The notes under the pieces were generated by a model. That model was not told the origin of the DNA. It saw nothing but the letters and a program-made list of their open reading frames with translations, and ran no database searches. This document shows, piece after piece, positions 57,656 to 64,000 of a DNA stretch of 64,000 nt (its first letter is position 1; every line of letters begins with the position of its first letter). The stretch is from the NCBI RefSeq assembly GCF_001659605.2, contig NC_035164.2, forward strand, positions 11,072,965 through 11,136,964, read 5' to 3'. The position numbers and the translations under genes are program-made. The DNA comes from Manihot esculenta (taxonomy: Eukaryota; Streptophyta; Magnoliopsida; Malpighiales; Euphorbiaceae).

Positions 57656-58484
57656 TAATGCAGAATTAAGGATCAACATATGATTAAAAATCCCATCACA
57701 CAACTTGACAAAAAACAAAGTATAGATATCTTCCAGAAGGTTGCTCTACTACACCCCTAACGAACGAATGTTATTAGAAACATAGATAATGGAGTGAAGT
57801 TTGCTCTACCACACCCCTAACCAACTAATGTGATTAAAAACATAGATAATCAAGCGATTCTAGCTTCGAGAACGCCACAAGAAATTCTTGATAAGTTAAC
57901 TAAACATGGAGGAGATCCATATTAGAATGCCACAAGGTTAAACCTTGATAAGTTGCTAAAAATGGAGAATAACCAAAATATTGTTCATAACATCATCTTT
58001 ATTCATTGGCCAATTGTAGTTGTCACCTTAAGGGTGTTTTTATAGTCTTTAAAAACCTAATTATATTGTAGGAAGGTGTAATTACAATATACGAAGAGTA
58101 TGTAATCAAATAGTCAAATCTGAATTACAAGATCATTTTCCTAAATTATCTTGGAGAAATCTCATTTCTAAATGGGTCGCACGAATTTGACTTCTAATTT
58201 AGGCTAAATTAATTTAAAACAAATTCCACACAAAATACTAAAATACCAAAATAATAAAATTGGCCTAAATGCAATTTGGCTATACATGCATTACGCGATC
58301 TAAAATTGTATTGCGCGTCTACATGTATTGAAGAGTGTTGCTTATTTTCTTATTCTCCCATACTTTCTAAATATAGTTCTCATCTCGTAAGATTTGAATT
58401 AAGCGATTATAACTTGATTTGTCATAATTTGGAGTTTATCATTTTAAAATTTTGAAATATCGTGTCATTTTCTTGGTCGTATCA
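57656..58484 (-). repeat. LTR of the small non-autonomous retrotransposon (right)
   Basis: 829 bp, similar along its length to 54990-55865 with many substitutions, so the element is old. Without the hAT-like insertion the interior between the two LTRs would be only about 0.4 kb, too short for any protein, like TRIM-type elements but with long LTRs. Confidence 0.65.
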
Positions 58485-58537
58485 TCTATATGTATATATA
58501 CCATCAATTAATTACGGTAAATAAAAAAGTTACTTTG

Positions 58538-58608
<71 letters not shown>
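58538..58608. repeat. (ATA)n microsatellite
   Basis: About 23 uninterrupted ATA/AAT triplets. Likely length-polymorphic. Confidence 0.97.
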
Positions 58609-58609
<1 letters not shown>

Positions 58610-59734
58610 CTATTTATGAAACGATCAGAGTAAACAATTATGAAATACTTAAAATTTTGATTAATATGACTTAATTATTTTTCTAATTAACTATTTAAAA
58701 TTATAAACCTAACTCTTAACCCAAAATTAAAAGGCCTAAGAATTTAGATGATGTGAAATTCCAGGATCACAATGTTTCCTGAAACTCTTGCACACAATTT
58801 TGATAAGAATATAGCTTAAATAAATTCTTGAAGTTTGTCTATCCCACATTTAATCAATAAATGTGATTAAGCAACGAATATAAGATAATTAAGTGATAGA
58901 AGGCAGGTTATAAACAGCACAAAGAAAATATTTTTGATTAGTAACCAAACACGGAGATTCCATAAATAAAAATATTATATCATGGACATGATAAACTTTA
59001 TAAATATTGTATTAAATAAATATTCAATATTAATTAAATTATAATAATCCATAAATTTTTAAATATTATTAATTTTACTTTAATTGTATAAATATTATTA
59101 TTAAGCTATTATTATTAAAAATGATTTAAGTACTTGATAAAAATATATTTAATATTAGTATCTAAAAATGAAATAAATAATAAAATAAATATGATAAATA
59201 AATAATATAAAAAGAAACAAAATACGGTTCCCAAGCTTCTGAGTTATGACAATAATTTGTATGCCTTTGACAATGATCTGGCAAAAAATTTTTCCCAAAT
59301 TGAAATAGGACTGAAAATATAATTGAATAACGATTGAAATAGTCAAAACGACATATCTCACTTTGTACTCAAATTTGGATTTATGAAAGAGAAACATTAG
59401 GATTTTAAACTAGTTAGTTCTTAGTTGTATTTTAATTAAATATAATAAAAATAGTTTTTTAATAAAAATATTTAAATTTAAAAAATTTAGGGCGTTAAAC
59501 ATATAAATATGTAATTTTATGAAAGAAATAAAAGAGTAAGGACAAAAATATTAAAACTAATAAAGAGAGCAATATTTATTTTATTTGCTTTAACATAAAC
59601 ACGTATAAATAGCAAGTAAGAAAAGTTCAATAATAATTAAATTAAAATTAAATGAATTTTGAAAAAGAAATTAAAATTAAGTAACTATAAAATTATCAAT
59701 CATAGTTACTTTCAAAGGAACATATTTCATAGAT
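58609..59734. other. AT-rich intergenic DNA, nothing recognised
   Basis: No gene, repeat boundary or conserved motif seen. The one antisense open frame (59155-59397) is of AT-rich composition and looks like chance. Confidence 0.6.
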
Positions 59735-60115
59735 CAACAAGCAAAGCAATGCAATATCCACATTAAGTAGAATATCTCACATAGTGAGATTGGCATAAGA
59801 ATATGCAACTCTTGCCAAAACATGAGCCACCAAATTGGCCTACCTACTTTTCCAAATCATAAACAAATTACCACCTTGTCTAAGAATGATTTTACAACTA
59901 CCACCTTGTCTATAGAGGAAGAATGTAGAATATCCACCATTAATTTGAGTCCATCTCCACCACAATATTAAAGTAATGCAATATCCGCATGAACTTTACC
60001 ATCAACACTAAAAAAGATAACTCCATAAGAAGACACATGTGACATAGTTGATATGAAAGCATCTATATTATACTTCAAGAAATCAGGGAAAGGCCAACAC
60101 CGTTATGGGATTGAT
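59735..60115 (-). pseudogene. RNase H-like (RVT_3 type) relic, probably from a LINE
   Basis: Minus-strand translation in shifting frames gives DFLKYNIDAFISTMSHVSSYGVIF followed by VDGKVHADIALL and, at 59760-59850, NLVAHVLARVAYSYANL. These match the start and end of the plant RVT_3 RNase H-like domain common in LINE polyproteins. At least one stop and frame changes are present, and the rest of the element is not visible. Confidence 0.5.
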
Positions 60116-62419
60116 TGATTTAAGGGTTGGAGAGATGATATGGATAAAGAAGCAAAGGATGTAGCAGTTGAAAAATTATTCAACTAAATTAAAATATATG
60201 CATGAATAAATATACATTGCTTTTAACACATGTCAGCAAATAGCATATGAAGCTATAATTCATTCTATTGCTAATGAAAGGGGAAAAATATTTTTCATCA
60301 ATGGCCATGCCCAACTGAAAAGACATTCTTATGGAAAACAATAATTATAAAGTTTAGATCCGAATCAAGAATAATTTTGCCTATTGCAACTTCAGGTATA
60401 GCGGTGCTAACAAATAGTAAAAGTAGTACTTGTGGTATTGCGGTGCTAACAAATAGCGGTAATTTTTAGATGCTGTTAGAACTGTTGATATAAAAATTAT
60501 ACTATGAAGTATTAATTTAATACAAATTGAACTACAAACCCCAAAATAAAAATGAGTAAAATTATATGGTACTTTTTTGTACTTTCTCTTTTTAATTAAT
60601 AATTATATTTTACTTGCTATATCGACATTTTTTGACTGCATTAAGAAATTATCGGTGCTTTCTAACGGCATGATACCACATGTACTATTTTGACATAAAT
60701 TAAACTACAAACCTTGAAGTAAAAAAAAAAGAAATAATATAGTATTTTTTTAAACTTTTCCCTTTGCAAATCTATTTCTGCCGCAAATAATTAGGATCTA
60801 TTGTACATAATTGAATTTCTAAATGGTCTCAATTTTTCAGAAGTTCCTAATCATGGCTTACAATTAAAAGTTGGCATTCTAGTCATGCTATTGAGAAATC
60901 TTAATCAAGTAGACGGTTTATGCAATGCGATTTTTTCAGAATATACATAGAATGCATGACAAAAAAAAAAAGTAAGTTGTCAAATTTTCTTGAATTTTCT
61001 CAAAATATTTCATATTAAATTCTGAAACAATCGTACAAATAATAGGATTTTAAAATTAAACCTTTATCTACTTGCACTTTTCAAAATTCAAATAAAAAAC
61101 TGAAAAATTTAAGGTCATGCATTCAAATCTTTGCTAACTTTATCTTATATTGAATTGTGTAAAAGAAAGGTGCATGAATGAATCAGAAATCTTTAGTGGC
61201 AATTACAAGACACTTCCTCTTTAATTACTATTGTATGTCTACTCTATAATTGTTTATTTCTCTAATTTGAATTAAGATTGCAACAATTAGTACATAAAAT
61301 CATCAAATGCATTATTTAACTTAATTTTTCTTTGGTCTGGCTTTATGTTTTATTTTAAGATGTTTCATGTTGCATTCAGGAGTCTGAGTAATGAATGGAA
61401 TTACCTTAATTATTAGCAAAATACTTTAAATATTTTAATTGGTTGGGATTATTTGTTATTCATATTTGATTATTTAAGCTTTTTGTAAATTATATTTTAT
61501 CGAACTATTGTTATGAGTACCTTAATGGTATATTATATACACTCGTTGGTTTGACTTTTATTTGAAGCTCAAATTTGCTTTTGGTGTTGGCCGATGCCTT
61601 TAGTAATTTAAAACTTGGATGATTTTTTTCTCCTCATGCTTTTTCACTATTTAGATTGAGTACAAAAAGATGGTTGGTTTAGATGGTGACAATATGCATG
61701 TTAAGTGTTTTCTGATTTATATTCAATAAAATAAATTTGATCTATTAATTTATTTGAACCAACAAAAAATACTAAATCAAATGCTATTTTCCCTTATCAT
61801 TATGACTGTGGGAAGTATTCGCCATTCCGATTTTAATTATGTGAAAACTATATATTTATACTTATACATATCTATCTATCTAAACTAAAGCGAAAAGAAA
61901 GTGACACTTTATTTATTAACATTCTTTTTTGAATTTCTCACTATTTTTCTTAATTATCAATGGAACAATATGGATTTTATAAGTATAAAATGATAATATT
62001 AATTCTAACTTTTGAAAAACTAAATTAATTGCACTTGTATTTATGGAATAATGTATATCATTATTATTATTATTATTCTTTTAGTATTAAAATAATTTAT
62101 TACTTTAATTTTTTTTAAATACGATGCGAAAATTCGACTACTTTTATATATAATACTAAATCCTTTGAAAGTAATTATTTAACTGTACAAGTAATACAAT
62201 ATAAATAAAATTTATTTATTTATTTCAACATTATTTAAAGATTGTTATTTTTTAAAAAATAAAATTCTATCACTAATTTAAATAATGAAATAATTTCATT
62301 TTCAACATGAATTATTAAACATTTAAATGAATAAAAATAAATTAATTAGAGAAAATAAATTAAAACCTTAAAATTAGTTTCATTAATGTTCAAATTGAAT
62401 TAATTAATTTAATAAAAAT

Positions 62420-62462
<43 letters not shown>

Positions 62463-62860
62463 GAATACAAATAAATATAAAAAATGATAATTAAAATATT
62501 AATAATTTATTAAATTGATATTTAATTTAAGATAAAATAATTAATTTTATTAATAATTAAATTTTAATTTCTTTAAATGAGAAAAAAATAAAGAAATATG
62601 AAAAAAATTAAAATAATGATAATCTGAAAACCTATTATAATAAATTAAAGTTAATTTTTATAAAAATATTAAACTTGAGTGGTTTTATTAAAATCAATTA
62701 AAATTTAATTATGAGAACGAAATAGATTTCGAAATTTAGTTGACTATAGATAAAAATTAGTTGGAATAAACACACTATGCTAATCTAGTTGTGGGAATAC
62801 ATATAACTGGTTTAGGGATTATCCGACATGCGTGCAAAATACTCCTATAACCAAACACAA
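60116..62860. other. AT-rich intergenic DNA upstream of eL30
   Basis: No gene found in 2.7 kb. Contains an (ATA)n microsatellite at 62419-62462 and long A/T runs. Confidence 0.6.
62419..62462. repeat. (ATA)n microsatellite
   Basis: About 14 triplets, uninterrupted. Confidence 0.95.
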
Positions 62861-62868
62861 GCACGCGT

Positions 62869-62927
62869 AAACCCTAGATAGGTGGCTGACCTCTATAAAT
62901 TCGTTACTCTAGTTTAAACTAGGGTTT
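62869..62927 (+). promoter_or_regulatory. eL30 core promoter: two opposed telo-boxes and a TATA box
   Basis: AAACCCTAG at 62869-62877, TATAAAT at 62894-62900, and ACTAGGGTTT (the same box reversed) at 62918-62927 followed by a pyrimidine-rich TTCTTTCCT. Telo-boxes of this sequence are typical of plant ribosomal-protein promoters and link their expression to growth. Transcription probably starts in or just after the second box, giving a 5' leader of about 65 bases. Confidence 0.75.
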
Positions 62928-62993
62928 CTTTCCTGTGTTGAGCGAACTTTAATATTCAGTGGATTCCCTCCTTGAAAGCACCCAACAGCAACC

Positions 62994-63881
62994 ATGGTGG
63001 CCGCCAAGAAGACCGTAAGTGTTTCTCTCTCCGTTCCTGATTTTCAAGTTCTTGATTACGTTGTAATTAAATTCTGAATTGGAAGATTAAAAGTTTGATT
63101 TGTCAATGCTCTCATCTGATGCATTGCAGAAGAAGACTCATGAGAGTATCAACAACAGGCTGGCTTTGGTTATGAAGAGTGGAAAATACACTTTGGGTTA
63201 CAAGACTGTACTCAAATCTCTCAGAAACTCTAAAGGTAAATTTTTTTCCTTGTCAATGTCCAATTTGTTTCTTTATGTACTAATCTGAAGTCTTGATTGT
63301 CCCTATTTGTGAAATGGTTATCAATTGTTAATCGGTTTTATTAGTTGGATATATTTTAGTTTTTGAATCTAGATGCTCTGTTTTCCGAAATTAAGAAACA
63401 GCCATCTGGGTCTGTTTGCTATACTGAGGCAGGTTTACTGTTGCCTCTGGATTCTTTATCTTGTACGTACTTGTTTTTAGTGGGAAAGAAAGAATATGTT
63501 CGCGTTCGAGACAATAAAATGTGTTGTCTTATAGAAAATCATTTTCTTATTTTCCATCTTGTTTGAGTATATAGGTTTGGAGGACATTAATTTGTTGCTG
63601 ATCTTGAAAAGTAAAAAAATCTTTTAGGTGAAGTTAGGTTCGGTACTCTTGTAATTCTATAATTGATGTAATCTGAAGAAATTTTATACGTGTAACATCA
63701 GCTGTTCTAGTTTTGGGATCTAGATTTTGTCAGCTTATTAACGTCCCATCAATTAAATATCTATGTTGATTTTTTACAGGGAAGCTGATCATCATTGCCA
63801 ACAACTGTCCTCCCCTTAGGAAGTCTGAGATAGAGTACTATGCAATGTTGGCTAAAGTTGGAGTCCACCATTACAATGGCA
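62994..63881 (+). CDS. RPL30: 60S ribosomal protein eL30, exons 1-3 (partial)
   Basis: Large-subunit cytosolic ribosomal protein eL30. Exon 1 is 62994-63014 (MVAAKKT) with donor GTAAGT; exon 2 is 63130-63235 ([19 protein letters not shown]..) with donor GTAAAT; exon 3 is 63780-63881 (ends GVHHYNG) with donor GTAAGT. Acceptors are TTGCAG and TTACAG; the exon 2/3 phase is 1. Together they give about the first 76 residues of a protein that is normally about 112 residues in plants. The remaining C-terminal exon lies beyond the right edge. The start is the ATG in ACCATGG, a strong plant context. The conserved [18 protein letters not shown] and [18 protein letters not shown] blocks identify the family clearly. 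No stop or frameshift in the exons, so it looks functional. Apparent longer frames through the introns are not coding. Confidence 0.97.
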
Positions 63882-64000
63882 GTAAGTAAATTGGCTATAA
63901 TACCCATGTTTCTTTGAAGGCCCATTTTTGTGATATATACAGCCCTTAAAGATTGGCTTCCTAGAAATCATGGAAGCTTATTGAGTTATAGATTTGTATT

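Noticed and set aside
62041..62100. ATT-rich stretch as a possible matrix-attachment or origin signal
   Set aside because: Simple A/T richness is general in this window; no specific motif supports a function.
63363..63566. 67-codon plus-strand frame
   Set aside because: Lies wholly within intron 2 of eL30.

Overview
This window is nuclear DNA of a flowering plant. The evidence is a spliced eukaryotic ribosomal-protein gene (eL30) at the right edge whose promoter carries plant telo-boxes, together with nested plant-type LTR retrotransposons (Ty3/gypsy Tekay-like and Athila-like, and Ty1/copia), a CACTA transposon and hAT- and Mutator-like non-autonomous elements. A eudicot, perhaps Malpighiales/Euphorbiaceae, would fit the eL30 sequence and the AT-rich intergenic DNA, but I cannot prove the species from the window.

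Layout. 1-6737: minus-strand Tekay-like gypsy material, namely a broken gag/protease running off the left edge, its 5' LTR (A), then the leader and LTR of a second related element (B). 6738-9310 and 34433-37352 are the two halves of one old, minus-strand, Athila-like element (H) that has lost reverse transcriptase and integrase. H was split by an Athila-like composite, LTR-internal-LTR-internal-LTR (9311-34432), flanked by the 5-bp duplication CCTGT. The third LTR of that composite was itself split by a 9.7-kb Tekay-like element (23878-33596, duplication TTCTA). The left half therefore records at least three rounds of nesting.

37353-46981: an AACCGA-rich repeat, a FAR1/MULE-type pseudogene, a MITE-like inverted repeat, a 2.7-kb CACTA deletion derivative with perfect 3-bp duplication, and a 1.06-kb fold-back Mutator-like element. 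46982-51573: a copia element with identical 179-bp LTRs, non-canonical TA..TA ends, perfect TTTAG duplication and three in-frame stops. 51574-58608: AT-rich DNA with a degenerate gypsy primer-binding site, inverted-repeat elements, a small non-autonomous LTR element (LTRs 54990-55865 and 57656-58484) and, inside it, a 1.4-kb hAT-like element with perfect 8-bp duplication. 58609-62868 is nearly empty AT-rich intergenic DNA with one RNase H-like relic. 62869-63881: promoter and first three exons of the only host gene, eL30.

The most unusual signal is a 13-bp interrupted palindrome, TTCGGC-N-GCCGAA. I count more than 40 exact copies with central G or C, plus others with A or T. They are confined to the LTRs of two unrelated gypsy lineages and to the coding region of the Athila-like composite, where they encode Arg-Pro-Pro-Asn repeats in the place where reverse transcriptase/RNase H should be. 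This looks like a module exchanged between retroelement families.
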